Assembly: GCF_000332475.2 (NCBI RefSeq)
Contig: NZ_AOGX02000008.1
Coordinates: 124,001-188,000 of the forward strand
Reading direction: 5' to 3'
DNA: 64,000 nucleotides
Source: Leptospira yanagawae serovar Saopaulo str. Sao Paulo = ATCC 700523
GTDB taxonomy: Bacteria; Spirochaetota; Leptospiria; Leptospirales; Leptospiraceae
In this document: positions 44,292 through 53,298 of the stretch, one piece after another
Layout of the letters: every line of letters begins with the position of its first letter
Numbering within the stretch: position 1 is the first letter of the stretch
Made by a program: the position numbers and the translations under genes
Notes under the pieces: model-generated
Databases searched by the model: none
Seen by the model: only the letters and a program-made list of their open reading frames with translations
What the model was told of the DNA's origin: nothing

Positions 44292-45044
44292 CTAACTCCT
44301 TGTCCCTCCATCAATTCGATATACCGATCCCGTAATGAAACTAGAGGCATCCGATGCTAAAAAAGCAATCAGGTTTGCCACTTCTGTTGGTTTTCCTAAT
44401 CTTCCCATTGGGATATTTTTTTCCATGGTTGTTTTTCCTCTATCACCAGCCACATCCAGTATCGCTGTTTCAGTCCATCCAGGACAGACCGCATTGATCC
44501 GCACGCCATACTTCGCAACTTCTAAAGCTCCGGTGGTACTAAGTTCAATCACACCGGCTTTCGCCACACAATATGGTCCAAGGGAAGGGGAGGCACCAAG
44601 GCCTGCAATGGAAGCTACATTGACAATGGAACCTCCCTTTCTGTCATCAAGCATGTGTTTTGTGGCATATTTTTGACACCAGAAGACACTTGTTAAATCC
44701 ATAAGAATCAGTTTGTTCCAAACTTCTGTTGTTACCTTATGCATAAAAGTTGGTTTATTTGCTATGCCCGCATTGTTTACCATTATATCCAATCGTTTGT
44801 TTTGTTTTTGAAAGGTATTTGTGAGTTGGATGATTTCCTCTTCCTTCGTGACATCACATTTAACAAAAAGTGCATTGCCACCAAAGTTTTGGATTTCTTC
44901 CACAACTAAATTTCCTTCTTCTTCTTTGATGTCAGAAACAATGACGGTTGCACCTTGTTTTGCAAGTAACACACTGGTTTCCTTTCCAATGCCGAGTGCT
45001 CCACCGGTGACGATCGCATTTTTACCTTTTAAACTCAATTCCAT
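44292..45044 (-). CDS. SDR-family oxidoreductase
   Basis: A 250-residue classical short-chain dehydrogenase/reductase. It has the cofactor motif TGGALGIG (about residues 12-19), NNAG (about 89), the catalytic Ser in VNVASIAGLG, Tyr-x-x-x-Lys in YCVAKAG, and the typical end FLASDASSFITGSVYRIDGG. The Asp in VIVSDIKEEEG after beta-2 favours NAD over NADP. I start at the ATG at 45044; one at 45068 adds a redundant MELSQFAY before MELSLKGK. The substrate is unknown. A GACCGGTC palindrome lies about 70 bases upstream. Confidence 0.9.
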   Translation of the reverse strand: MELSLKGKNAIVTGGALGIGKETSVLLAKQGATVIVSDIKEEEGNLVVEEIQNFGGNALFVKCDVTKEEEIIQLTNTFQKQNKRLDIMVNNAGIANKPTFMHKVTTEVWNKLILMDLTSVFWCQKYATKHMLDDRKGGSIVNVASIAGLGASPSLGPYCVAKAGVIELSTTGALEVAKYGVRINAVCPGWTETAILDVAGDRGKTTMEKNIPMGRLGKPTEVANLIAFLASDASSFITGSVYRIDGGTRS

Positions 45045-45114
45045 ATAGGCAAATTGTGAAAGTTCCAAATCTTAGACAATCGAATTAATTTCTCTGTTAG
45101 TTGAAAAGTGGACT

Positions 45115-45122
45115 GACCGGTC
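45115..45122. promoter_or_regulatory. Short GACCGGTC palindrome upstream of the SDR gene
   Basis: GACTGACCGGTCTCC around this site resembles half-sites of TetR-type operators, some of which use GACCGGTC. It is the only notable element in the 426-base gap between the SDR gene and the hybrid kinase gene; I see no convincing gene there. Confidence 0.3.
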
Positions 45123-45470
45123 TCCTTTGGTAATGCAAGGAATTGAATGGATAGGGTAAAGGTTTCGAATCAAAAGAGAAAGGTCTATCGTAGTTTTTGA
45201 ATATGGGTTCTATCGATTCCTCCAAACCAAAGGATAACTGAGGATCATTGGTTGGAAGGGATTGAAAAGAAAAATGGTCCAATTCCATAGCGAATCTCAT
45301 TACTTTTTTTTCACAAACAACTCCAATTTCAAGTTCTCAATTGGGAAAAGTACGGGGATACCCTGAACTCATTTTTTAAAGTAAGGAATTACTTCCTTTT
45401 CATTTCCAATCCTTGTCCAAATATGGAGTGGGTTTTCTAACGTAGTTTGGAGAACAGAGTTTTTAATTCA

Positions 45471-48400
45471 ATGATGGAATTCTTACAAAACTTTTTTATA
45501 TTCAATCCATCCCAGGTATATTTTGTAACGGGAACGTATAATGGGTGGTTGGTTTTATTATCCATTTTTATATCGATTCTTGCATCTTGGATTTCTTTGT
45601 ATTTATTGAATCGATTTTCTGAAGTTGGGAGTTCTCTTTCTAGATTTGCTATTTTGTTTACAGCAAGTTTATCACTTTGTGGAGCCGTATGGTCTATGCA
45701 CTTCATTGGGATGATGTCCTTTGAGTTGTGTACGACTGTTACTTATAATAAACTCATTACAAGTTTGTCCATTTTACCAAGTTTTTTCGCTTCTTTTTTT
45801 GCTTTAAGAACGCTTAGTAAAAAACAAATTACAAAATTGGAATTAGTTTCGATTGGCGTGGTTGTTGGCGCAGGCATAGGTTTTATGCACTATATGGGAA
45901 TGTCTGCAATGCAAATGAAACCCAAGTTATTGTATGATCCGATCTTGTTTTTTGTTTCCCTAGTAGTGGCAATTTCACTTGCGATTGTATCGATTCTAAT
46001 CCAATTTCGATTGAAGAGTAACGTTTGGAAGATTCGTCCACTTTACCTAACATTATTTAGTGGCATTGTAATGGGTTCTGCCATATCAGGTATGCATTAT
46101 ACTGGTATGGCTGCGGCTCGGTTTGTTGTTCCGATTGGAACTGAGCTCGACAACTCCACCACTGACCAAATATTTTTAGCCTTCCTTGTTGGATTTGGCA
46201 GTTTGTTTGTGATTGGGTCTGCCGTAGTTACAATCGCCTTCATTAGTTATAAAGATTTATTCCAGAATTTATTAAAAAGTGAATCTAGATTAAGAGCCAT
46301 CATTGAAACAGCTGCAGATGCGATTGTGATGATTGATACGAAAGGGATCATCCAGGAATTTAACGTAACAGCTGAAAAAATGTTTGGATGGAGTGCCAAA
46401 GAAATCATTGGCCAAAACGTAAAGATACTGATGCCAAGTCCTTTCCAAGAAGAACACGATGGTTATTTATCGAATTATTTAAATACTGGAGAGGCAAAAA
46501 TCATTGGTATCGGAAGGGAAACGATCGCAAAAAGAAAAGATGGATCTACCTTTCCCATTCGACTTGCTATCGGCCATACCAAACTACCACAAGATGATAT
46601 CTTTGTTGGACTTATCAGTGATATTTCAGAAAGAATTTTGATTGAACATGCACTAAAGGATAATGAAGAACAACTTAGATCTTTTATCCAAAACATTCCA
46701 GGTGTAGTTTACCGTTGTTTGCTTGATGAATATTGGTCTTCCATCTTTTTAAGTGATGCGATAGAACTATTGTCTGGATACCCTGCCAAAGATTTTTTAG
46801 AACCCAATCGAATACGAAACTTTTCCGACATCATATACCCAGAAGATAGAGAACATGTTGCCAATACCATTCAAAATGCGATTGATACGGCTGATACTTT
46901 TGTTTTGAATTATCGGATCCAACATCGAAATGGGGAAATTCGTTGGGTATTAGAATATGGTGGAATCGTGTATGACGAAAACAAAAAGGTAAAGTTTTTG
47001 GATGGCGTTATTTTAGACAATACAGATCGCCGTCGGATTGAAGAAGCTTTAATAGAATCGAAAGAGAAAGCAGAGATGGCATCGATCACCAAAACAACGT
47101 TTTTGGCCAATATGAGTCATGAAATTAGAACTCCGATGAATGCCATCATTGGTTTTACGGAAGTTTTACTCACAGATTCTCTTTCTGTCACACACCGCAA
47201 ACACCTAGAAACCATTCGAAATTCTGCCAAATCTTTGTTACGACTACTGAATGATATATTGAATTCTGCCAAACTGGATCGAGGTGCAGTAGAACTGGAG
47301 ATGGTTGACTTCTCACTGATTTCACTAGTTGACCAAGTATCTTCTACTCTCGGTATGGAAGCAAAACGAAAAGGCCTTAGTTTTATTACTGAATATTCTG
47401 AAAATTTGGGTGATGATTACAAAGGTGATAGTTTAAGGATTCGACAAATCTTAACCAATTTAATTGGAAACGCAATTAAATTTACAAAAGAAGGTACAAT
47501 TCGATTGTCAATAAAGCCTAACGATGATTTGGTGGAGTTTCATATCCAAGATACAGGGATAGGAATTGCTCCTGATCGTTTGGATAAAATATTTGAACCC
47601 TTTACTCAGGCAGATGTTTCCATGAGTCGAAGATTTGGTGGAACAGGCCTTGGAACCACCATCTCCAAACAACTGGTTGAATTGATGGGTGGTAAGATTT
47701 GGGTCGAAAGTAAACTCGGTGAAGGTAGTGATTTTTATTTCACATTACCATTAGCAAAGGGGAAAGTCACAACAGAAATTACGGGAATATCCATTTTACC
47801 TTTGCCTAAGTTAAAAGTTCTGATAGCAGATGATGTCAAACAGAATGTGGAACTCGTTCAAATCTTAATGGAAACCAATGGACATCATGTTACAATTGCA
47901 AATAACGGTCGTGAAGCGGTTGATCGTTTCCAAGAACAGGCATTTGATTTGGTTTTGATGGATATACAAATGCCAGAAATGGATGGACTTGAGGCTACAA
48001 AACAGATTCGCATTGCAGAATCAAAAGAGAAAAGGAAACGAACTCCAATCCTTGCCTTATCTGCTAGTGTGTTTGAAGAAGACAAAGTACAGGCCAAAGA
48101 GGCAGGTATGGATGGATTTGTTTCCAAACCAATTGATGTAGATGAGTTGTTCCAAGAAATTGCAAAGTGGTTTTCTAGATCCAATCCAAATCGTAATGAC
48201 GTTCTTCATGATTCTGGAGCTGATATAAAGAAAAGTTTAGATCATTCATTTTTATCAAGTGAAACCCATGAAAGTTCTCCCGTATTCAATTGGAAACGTG
48301 GGGTTCAAATTTATGGATCTGAATTGGTGTACATACATGCTGTGAAAGAATACATCGATGCCCAGCGATTGTGGTTTTCTGAATCAAATCCGGAAGGCAT

Positions 48401-48923
48401 TACTTCGGAAACTGCGAAACAACTCCTTCACAAGTGGAAGGGTGCATCTTCTAATTTAGGGATCCAACCACTTTCCCAGATTTTACAGAATTGGGAAAAC
48501 AGAGAAACAAACCTTCATTTCACACAAAGTGATTGGAAGGAAATGTTGCAGGCATTAGGCTCTCTTTCTATCCTAGCCAACGAAAGGTTGCGTGGTTTGG
48601 AAGGTCAAATGGGCAATGAAAAAGAAAGTAAAAACAAAATCGATGGCTCTAAAGTAGTTTTGGAAGAAAAGGAGAGTTTGGTTTCAGTGAATTCATCTAT
48701 TACTTTATCAGATAAGAGAACCAATATAGAAGCCATGATCTTATCCTTTCAAAAGGGGAACCTAAACCAATTGGGATGGAAGGAATTGGAAACTTGGATG
48801 GGTCAAAGCGAATTTAAAGAAGAATCGTTTCAATTGCAAAAGGCAATAGAACAATTTGATTTTGATCGAGCCATTCAAATTTTAGAAAAACTGAATACAC
48901 AGATAGGAGCCGATCAAACGTGA
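45471..48923 (+). CDS. MHYT-domain hybrid sensor histidine kinase
   Basis: About 1150 residues. The N-terminal seven-helix MHYT sensor (about residues 10-250) has three signature motifs: SMHFIGM, FMHYMGMSAMQM and GMHYTGMAAARF, proposed to bind metal or sense gases. Two PAS domains (about 270-395 and 400-530; FGWSAKEIIGQN), HisKA with FLANMSHEIRTPMNAIIGF, HATPase (DTGIGIAPDRLDKIFEPF) and a receiver with LVLMDIQMPEMDG follow. A C-terminal HPt-like region has LLHKWKGASSNLG. The stop overlaps the next gene (GTGA), a receiver/HD-GYP protein that is the natural output partner. The ATG at 45471 is preferred over an in-frame TTG at 45447. Confidence 0.93.
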   Translation: MMEFLQNFFIFNPSQVYFVTGTYNGWLVLLSIFISILASWISLYLLNRFSEVGSSLSRFAILFTASLSLCGAVWSMHFIGMMSFELCTTVTYNKLITSLSILPSFFASFFALRTLSKKQITKLELVSIGVVVGAGIGFMHYMGMSAMQMKPKLLYDPILFFVSLVVAISLAIVSILIQFRLKSNVWKIRPLYLTLFSGIVMGSAISGMHYTGMAAARFVVPIGTELDNSTTDQIFLAFLVGFGSLFVIGSAVVTIAFISYKDLFQNLLKSESRLRAIIETAADAIVMIDTKGIIQEFNVTAEKMFGWSAKEIIGQNVKILMPSPFQEEHDGYLSNYLNTGEAKIIGIGRETIAKRKDGSTFPIRLAIGHTKLPQDDIFVGLISDISERILIEHALKDNEEQLRSFIQNIPGVVYRCLLDEYWSSIFLSDAIELLSGYPAKDFLEPNRIRNFSDIIYPEDREHVANTIQNAIDTADTFVLNYRIQHRNGEIRWVLEYGGIVYDENKKVKFLDGVILDNTDRRRIEEALIESKEKAEMASITKTTFLANMSHEIRTPMNAIIGFTEVLLTDSLSVTHRKHLETIRNSAKSLLRLLNDILNSAKLDRGAVELEMVDFSLISLVDQVSSTLGMEAKRKGLSFITEYSENLGDDYKGDSLRIRQILTNLIGNAIKFTKEGTIRLSIKPNDDLVEFHIQDTGIGIAPDRLDKIFEPFTQADVSMSRRFGGTGLGTTISKQLVELMGGKIWVESKLGEGSDFYFTLPLAKGKVTTEITGISILPLPKLKVLIADDVKQNVELVQILMETNGHHVTIANNGREAVDRFQEQAFDLVLMDIQMPEMDGLEATKQIRIAESKEKRKRTPILALSASVFEEDKVQAKEAGMDGFVSKPIDVDELFQEIAKWFSRSNPNRNDVLHDSGADIKKSLDHSFLSSETHESSPVFNWKRGVQIYGSELVYIHAVKEYIDAQRLWFSESNPEGITSETAKQLLHKWKGASSNLGIQPLSQILQNWENRETNLHFTQSDWKEMLQALGSLSILANERLRGLEGQMGNEKESKNKIDGSKVVLEEKESLVSVNSSITLSDKRTNIEAMILSFQKGNLNQLGWKELETWMGQSEFKEESFQLQKAIEQFDFDRAIQILEKLNTQIGADQT

Positions 48924-49921
48924 TACCCAATGATAAAGCAAAAATTTTAATCATCGATGATGAGCCGACTAATTTACAAATCTTAAATGAAATTTTAAAA
49001 AACGATTATACATTGTTCTTTGCGAAGGATGCTGGTAAGGGTTGGGAACTTGCTTTAAACGAAAAACCCAATTTGATTTTATTAGATGTGATGATGCCAG
49101 AGATAACAGGTTATGATTTCTGCCAGAGATTAAAAACAAAAGATATCACAAAGTTTATTCCAGTTATCTTTGTGACTGCTTTGACAGATGTGGGTGATGA
49201 AGAAAAAGGATTTTCTCTTGGTGCTGTTGATTACATCACAAAGCCTGTGAGCCCTGCAATTGTGAAAGCAAGAGTCAAAACTCATTTGTCGTTAGTCAAT
49301 AGCGAAGAGGTCAAAATCACAAGATTACAAATCATCCAACGTTTGGGTATGGCTTCGGAATACAAGGACAATGAAACTGGGATGCATGTCATTCGAATGA
49401 GTCATTATTCAAAAACCCTAGCCCTTGCGATCGGTTATAGTGAAGAAGGTGCAGATGAAATTTTAAATGCAGCACCTATGCATGATGTAGGTAAAATAGG
49501 AATCCCTGATTCGATCATTCAAAAACCTGGCAAACTCACGGATGAAGAATGGCAGATCATGAAACGCCATCCGGAAATAGGCGCAGAAATTATAGGGGAC
49601 CACCATTCCAGTTTATTACGTTTGGCAAAGTCAATAGCTCTCACTCACCATGAAAAGTATGATGGGACTGGTTATCCGAATCACCTAAAAGGAGAAAACA
49701 TTCCACTTGAAGGAAGGATCATAGCCATTGCAGATGTGTTTGATGCTTTAATGACTGTTAGGCCGTATAAAAAAGCATGGGAAGTAGACGATGCGCTAGC
49801 CTATTTAAAAAAAGAATCTGGCACCCATTTTGACCCAAAACTTGTAACAGAATTTTTAAATGTATTACCAAAAGTTTTAGAAATCAAAAAAGAATGGCCA
49901 GAAGAGATGGAAAGATCTTAA
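48920..49921 (+). CDS. Response regulator with HD-GYP c-di-GMP phosphodiesterase domain
   Basis: A 333-residue RpfG-type protein. The receiver domain (about residues 7-125) has IDDEP, the phospho-acceptor Asp in LILLDVMMPEITGYD, and the VTAL and YITKPV motifs. The HD-GYP domain (about 145-325) has MHDVGKIGIPD, the His in MKRHPEIGAEI, THHEKYDGTGYP and IADVFDALM, all intact, so it should hydrolyse cyclic di-GMP. The GTG start overlaps the stop of the hybrid kinase gene, so stimulus at the MHYT kinase probably alters local c-di-GMP. Confidence 0.94.
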   Translation: MIPNDKAKILIIDDEPTNLQILNEILKNDYTLFFAKDAGKGWELALNEKPNLILLDVMMPEITGYDFCQRLKTKDITKFIPVIFVTALTDVGDEEKGFSLGAVDYITKPVSPAIVKARVKTHLSLVNSEEVKITRLQIIQRLGMASEYKDNETGMHVIRMSHYSKTLALAIGYSEEGADEILNAAPMHDVGKIGIPDSIIQKPGKLTDEEWQIMKRHPEIGAEIIGDHHSSLLRLAKSIALTHHEKYDGTGYPNHLKGENIPLEGRIIAIADVFDALMTVRPYKKAWEVDDALAYLKKESGTHFDPKLVTEFLNVLPKVLEIKKEWPEEMERS

Positions 49922-50001
49922 TCTAATTCTCAATCGTAGAATATTTTTATTGAATTTTACAAACGAAATTGGTTCATCTGTCGCAACGAAACTAAAGAAA
50001 A

Positions 50002-50739
50002 TTAGTAAGCTTTAAATCCAGAAGGCCTTTCTCCACGTTTGTAAAAAGCTGCAGCTTTTTTCTCATCTTTCAATAGCCTTCGTTTGGCGATCAATCGTAC
50101 AAACCATGGGATGTTGCGAACGGTTCCTCCTGTTGCAATGGCAAGTAGATAGGCCTTTGCACATTTTTCAATTAACTCACAATTGTATATAGCTTTTTCC
50201 CGTGTCACGCTTGTGATAATGACTTCGTGCCCTAATAAAAAACCATTTGCACCGGAAAGTAGAATCTCACTTGCAATTAAATTTCCATTCGGTCCAACCG
50301 GTAACTGGTGAACAGGTGCTCCTAATTGGCGGCATTGTTCATCAAACACAAGTGGGAGTGGGTGGTCTAAGTAAGCAAGTTTTGAACTCCAAGGAGGATT
50401 AAATCTCACAATGGCCCCGACGTCAGGTCGAAACGAATAAAGTTCGGCATGAAACTGAATCAAAGAAGGCAGGGATTCAAATGTACTACCAACATTTGAC
50501 CTTGCGTTGGGAGTTTGTACGGAATGAATCCCTATATATGGTTTTGTTTTTTTCCCTTCCGCTTTTGCCATCAGTAAAAATGATCCCATCCCTGGCAAAA
50601 GGAAGGAAAGACTAACGGCATCTCTTTGGAACATACCTTTGGATTCCAAACGATTCCATAAGTCTTGTAATTCGATTCCATCAGGTGTTTGTTGTGTGGA
50701 TTTCGATTTTGTATTTTGTCGTTTCAGTATTTGACTCAT
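50002..50739 (-). CDS. Class II aldolase/adducin-family protein lacking zinc ligands
   Basis: A 245-residue protein with the class II aldolase/adducin fold signatures: a VSLSFLLPGMGSFLLM stretch, FHAELYSFRPDVGAIVRFNP and ANGFLLGHEVIITSVT. The zinc-binding His-x-His of the family (HTH in the neighbour) is replaced by RFNP and the later His is also changed, so it is unlikely to be a metal-dependent aldolase. It may be a structural or regulatory partner, as adducin-like members are. A 28-base gap separates it from the true aldolase homologue upstream, and the two appear to form an operon. Confidence 0.75.
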   Translation of the reverse strand: MSQILKRQNTKSKSTQQTPDGIELQDLWNRLESKGMFQRDAVSLSFLLPGMGSFLLMAKAEGKKTKPYIGIHSVQTPNARSNVGSTFESLPSLIQFHAELYSFRPDVGAIVRFNPPWSSKLAYLDHPLPLVFDEQCRQLGAPVHQLPVGPNGNLIASEILLSGANGFLLGHEVIITSVTREKAIYNCELIEKCAKAYLLAIATGGTVRNIPWFVRLIAKRRLLKDEKKAAAFYKRGERPSGFKAY

Positions 50740-50767
50740 AAGCTAAATTTTTTTCTACCACTCACAT

Positions 50768-51424
50768 TTACTTAGAAAATACAGTTTCAATTTGATCCAT
50801 GATTGGTTTTGGAAATTGTATGTTTCTCCTATTTTTCTGAATGGATTGTTTTAAAAATGCAGTCGCTTCTTCTTCAATCAAAATGACGGAACGAATGGCC
50901 GACTTTAAATCTTTGGCCCCACAAACAATCCCATGGTTTTTTAAGAGGTAACCATTCATTTCTTGGGTGATTTTTTTACGGAATGCTTTCACAAGAAACG
51001 AAGTTCCTGAAGGAGCATAGGAAACCATCATCAGTTTGGACCCAATTTTTTCTTTTGCTTCTTTGGATTCTAAAGGAACATCTTTTCCGAGAAGTGTGAT
51101 GGCGCTGGCAAGGGGTTGGTGGGTGTGTAAACTCACATTGAGATCGGGGCGTTTTAAAAAGAAACTCGCATGGATCCCACTTTCTGTGGTAGGTTCTTTT
51201 TTTCCTTCTACCATTTCCAAAGTTTCCAATTTCAAAACACAAAGGTCTTCGGGTTTCATTGAATAATAATCACTTGCGGAGGGTGTCACAACCATCAACG
51301 TTTGATCCACACGTACGGCTAAATTTCCACCGATGCCTGCTAAAAACCCAAGATCAGCTAACTGGATACAAGCGGAGATCATCTCTTTTTGGATGGATTT
51401 GATGCTTTGGTGTTGGTTTTTCAT
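50768..51424 (-). CDS. Class II aldolase-family protein (FucA-like)
   Basis: A 218-residue protein with the class II aldolase core: GNLAVRV, TPSASDYYSMKPEDLCVL, the acidic TTESGIHASFFLKRPDLNVS with the catalytic-type Glu, zinc ligands HTH in SLHTHQP, and the third His region YLLKNHGIVCGAKDL. Members include L-fuculose-phosphate aldolase, ribulose-5-phosphate epimerases and methylthioribulose-phosphate dehydratase; which one this is cannot be decided. It is the first gene of a two-gene operon controlled by a 22-base palindrome 30 bases upstream. Confidence 0.85.
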   Translation of the reverse strand: MKNQHQSIKSIQKEMISACIQLADLGFLAGIGGNLAVRVDQTLMVVTPSASDYYSMKPEDLCVLKLETLEMVEGKKEPTTESGIHASFFLKRPDLNVSLHTHQPLASAITLLGKDVPLESKEAKEKIGSKLMMVSYAPSGTSFLVKAFRKKITQEMNGYLLKNHGIVCGAKDLKSAIRSVILIEEEATAFLKQSIQKNRRNIQFPKPIMDQIETVFSK

Positions 51425-51453
51425 ACCTTGGTCCTAGGTTCCCAAATTATTAA

Positions 51454-51475
51454 TTAATCGACAAGTGTCGATTAA
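51454..51475. promoter_or_regulatory. 22-bp palindrome, probable operator of the aldolase operon
   Basis: Arms TTAATCGACA and TGTCGATTAA are exact reverse complements separated only by AG. The element is 30 bases upstream of the aldolase-family start. Perfect 10-base arms in an AT-rich intergenic region are strong evidence of a dimeric regulator site; the regulator is not encoded next to it. Confidence 0.6.
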
Positions 51476-51548
51476 AAAAATTCTGTTCGAGAGCGTGGGA
51501 ATTTTAAAAAAAACGAAGTGTAATTCCACTCAACAATAGATAGGAAAC

Positions 51549-51836
51549 TTGATTCGCCTTAATGTTGGATTCATTCCGCATGTACTACCACTCGAAGATG
51601 CGTTTGCTATCATTTTCACCATGACGGTTGTCGGAAGGATCGGAGTGTTTTGTGTTTCGGTTTTGAGAATGTGGTTTCCTTTCTCTTGGGACCACATGCC
51701 TTTGTTCGATTCTTTGGGAACCGATATCGCGATTGGATTTTACTATGGAATTTTCATTTTGTTAGGCAGTATCATCCGTTTCCTCAATGGATTTGCGAAG
51801 ACGAAGGATCAATATGGAAAATGTACGCCAATGTGA
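51549..51836 (+). CDS. Possible small membrane protein, weakly supported
   Basis: A 95-codon frame starting with TTG could encode a small protein with two membrane segments (FAIIFTMTVVGRIGVFCVSV and DIAIGFYYGIFILLGSIIRF). The hydrophobic pattern is plausible, but there is no good start or ribosome-binding site and no recognisable family, and an overlapping frame (51650-51943) is also open. The surrounding 600 bases (51476-52083) hold nothing else I can support. It may be a gene remnant. Confidence 0.3.
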   Translation: MIRLNVGFIPHVLPLEDAFAIIFTMTVVGRIGVFCVSVLRMWFPFSWDHMPLFDSLGTDIAIGFYYGIFILLGSIIRFLNGFAKTKDQYGKCTPM

Positions 51837-52083
51837 TGTTATTTGCTCTACTCCTTGCATTCTCAATTTGTTTCATGGACATTTCTGTCAGAAACCAAAT
51901 GGATCACATCTTGATTCATCCATGCATTCGAAGAAATCTTTGAAACTCATCGTTTATCCATCAATTGTAAAGAAATTAGCAATCTACACGTTAAGAAAAC
52001 AAAAATGAATTTACTTTTATGAATGCTCGCTTTGTCATCGTTTCCAGACGGAAGATGGATACAATCTTCATAAGGTTACATGT

Positions 52084-52389
52084 ATGGAAGAAAACGAAAC
52101 AATAGAAATGCCAGTCGTAGTGGAAGAACCTGCTCCAGAAGTGACAGTAGTTACGAAAAAAGCAGCGCCTAAAAAGAAGAAAGCGGCGAAAAAGAAAGCT
52201 GCTAAGAAGAAAGCTGCTAAGAAGAAAAGAGCTAAAAAAGCAGCTCCTAAAAAGAAAAAGGCTGCCAAAAAGAAAAAAGCAGCAAAGAAAAAAACAAAGA
52301 AAGTAGTTTCTAAAAAAAGATCTGCGAAAAAGAAAACGGCAAAGAAAAAAGCCGGCAAAAAAAGAGCAGCAAAGAAAAAAAGACGTTAA
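52084..52389 (+). CDS. Histone H1-like Lys/Ala-rich basic protein
   Basis: A 101-residue protein. An acidic N-terminus of about 20 residues (MEENETIEMPVVVEEPAPEV) is followed by about 80 residues made almost only of Lys and Ala with some Arg, Pro, Thr and Val (AAPKKKKAAKKKAAKKKAAK pattern). This is the composition of eukaryotic H1 tails and of bacterial H1-like proteins such as chlamydial Hc2, which bind and compact DNA. It is therefore likely nucleoid-associated. The coding strand is purine-rich and repetitive, so its length may vary among strains. Confidence 0.8.
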   Translation: MEENETIEMPVVVEEPAPEVTVVTKKAAPKKKKAAKKKAAKKKAAKKKRAKKAAPKKKKAAKKKKAAKKKTKKVVSKKRSAKKKTAKKKAGKKRAAKKKRR

Positions 52390-52626
52390 AATCGTTTGGG
52401 GTAATAGTTTCATTCGTTTTGGATGTTTTCCAACTGCAGATTGATTCTATTATCCCATGAAATCGTATCCGATCATATCATCGTAAGATTCCCCTCAACC
52501 ATCATCTCCATCCTTTCCCAACTTTGCTGAAAGAACTTACACCAAGTCAGTGAAATCAAGAGACCTTACGAATTGATTTTTTTCAATTTTCACTTGTCAT
52601 TCCTGCTTATTTCTTAGTCTATTGGG

Positions 52627-53225
52627 ATGAATAAATTCACTCCCATTCTCCTATTTTGGGCAATCGCTTCTTGTGCGAGTTTGCCAATGCTAAAATTGCA
52701 AAATTGTTAATTGCGAAAGGTGCAAATCCAAATATTGCAGGTTATAGAGAGTATAGTTTCGGACCAGATTTTGATACAGCTCTTTGGAATGCGGTAAGGA
52801 ATGCTGATTTAGAATTGGTGAAAGTTTTGGTAGAAGCGGGTGCCAATACCAATGTATACAACCAATCGGGAAAAAACGCAATTTGGCAAATGGCCGAAGC
52901 TAAAAAATCCCAAGGAAAACCAGAATTGATGGCCTATCTGCAATCAAAAGGGATGAAAAATCTTGAAATTACAGATGCAAAAGCGAAAGCAACTGACGGA
53001 AAAATTTTAACGAAATACAAACACATTGCGACCGGAGCGATCACAGAGATGCCTTCCGACATCGCGAAAGGTGTGTATGAGAATCCAAAGAATTACTCTG
53101 CGTTGACAATCAATGCTGCCGACGGAGCATATTATCACTATTTGGAATTTGTATGGTTAGAAACTGGCCAAAACCTTTATGAATGGTATTTACTCCGCAA
53201 AAAGAAAACGGGAACTTTGAAGTAA
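52627..53225 (+). pseudogene. Frameshifted ankyrin-repeat lipoprotein gene
   Basis: An ATG at 52627 starts a good lipoprotein signal peptide (MNKFTPILLFWAIASC) that runs into a stop after about 23 codons. One frame over, from about 52656, ankyrin repeats begin mid-repeat (FANAKIAKLLIAKGANPNIA, then ALWNAVRNADLELVKVLVEA), followed by a C-terminal domain of about 90 residues with IATGAITEMPSDIAKGVYEN. Signal and repeats fit one lipoprotein whose first repeats are missing and whose frame is broken at the junction, so a deletion of unsuitable length is likely. A sequencing error cannot be excluded. The C-terminal part alone could still be translated. Confidence 0.6.
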
Positions 53226-53298
53226 AACCTCGTTTGCATCTTCTGGTTTCTACTTTGGAAAGGTTCCGATTTTTTGGTACTTTCGATCCAAGTAGAAA

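Noticed and set aside
45097..45300. 67-codon minus-strand frame upstream of the SDR gene
   Set aside because: No ribosome-binding site, no recognisable motif, and it covers the region where the SDR promoter should be.
51650..51943. 97-codon frame overlapping the possible membrane protein at 51549
   Set aside because: Cys/His-rich odd composition without a start signal; at most one of the two can be real and neither is well supported.
52068..52413. Minus-strand frames rich in Phe and Ala opposite the basic protein gene
   Set aside because: They are the mirror of the Lys/Ala repeat (AAG read as CTT), a common artefact of low-complexity genes.
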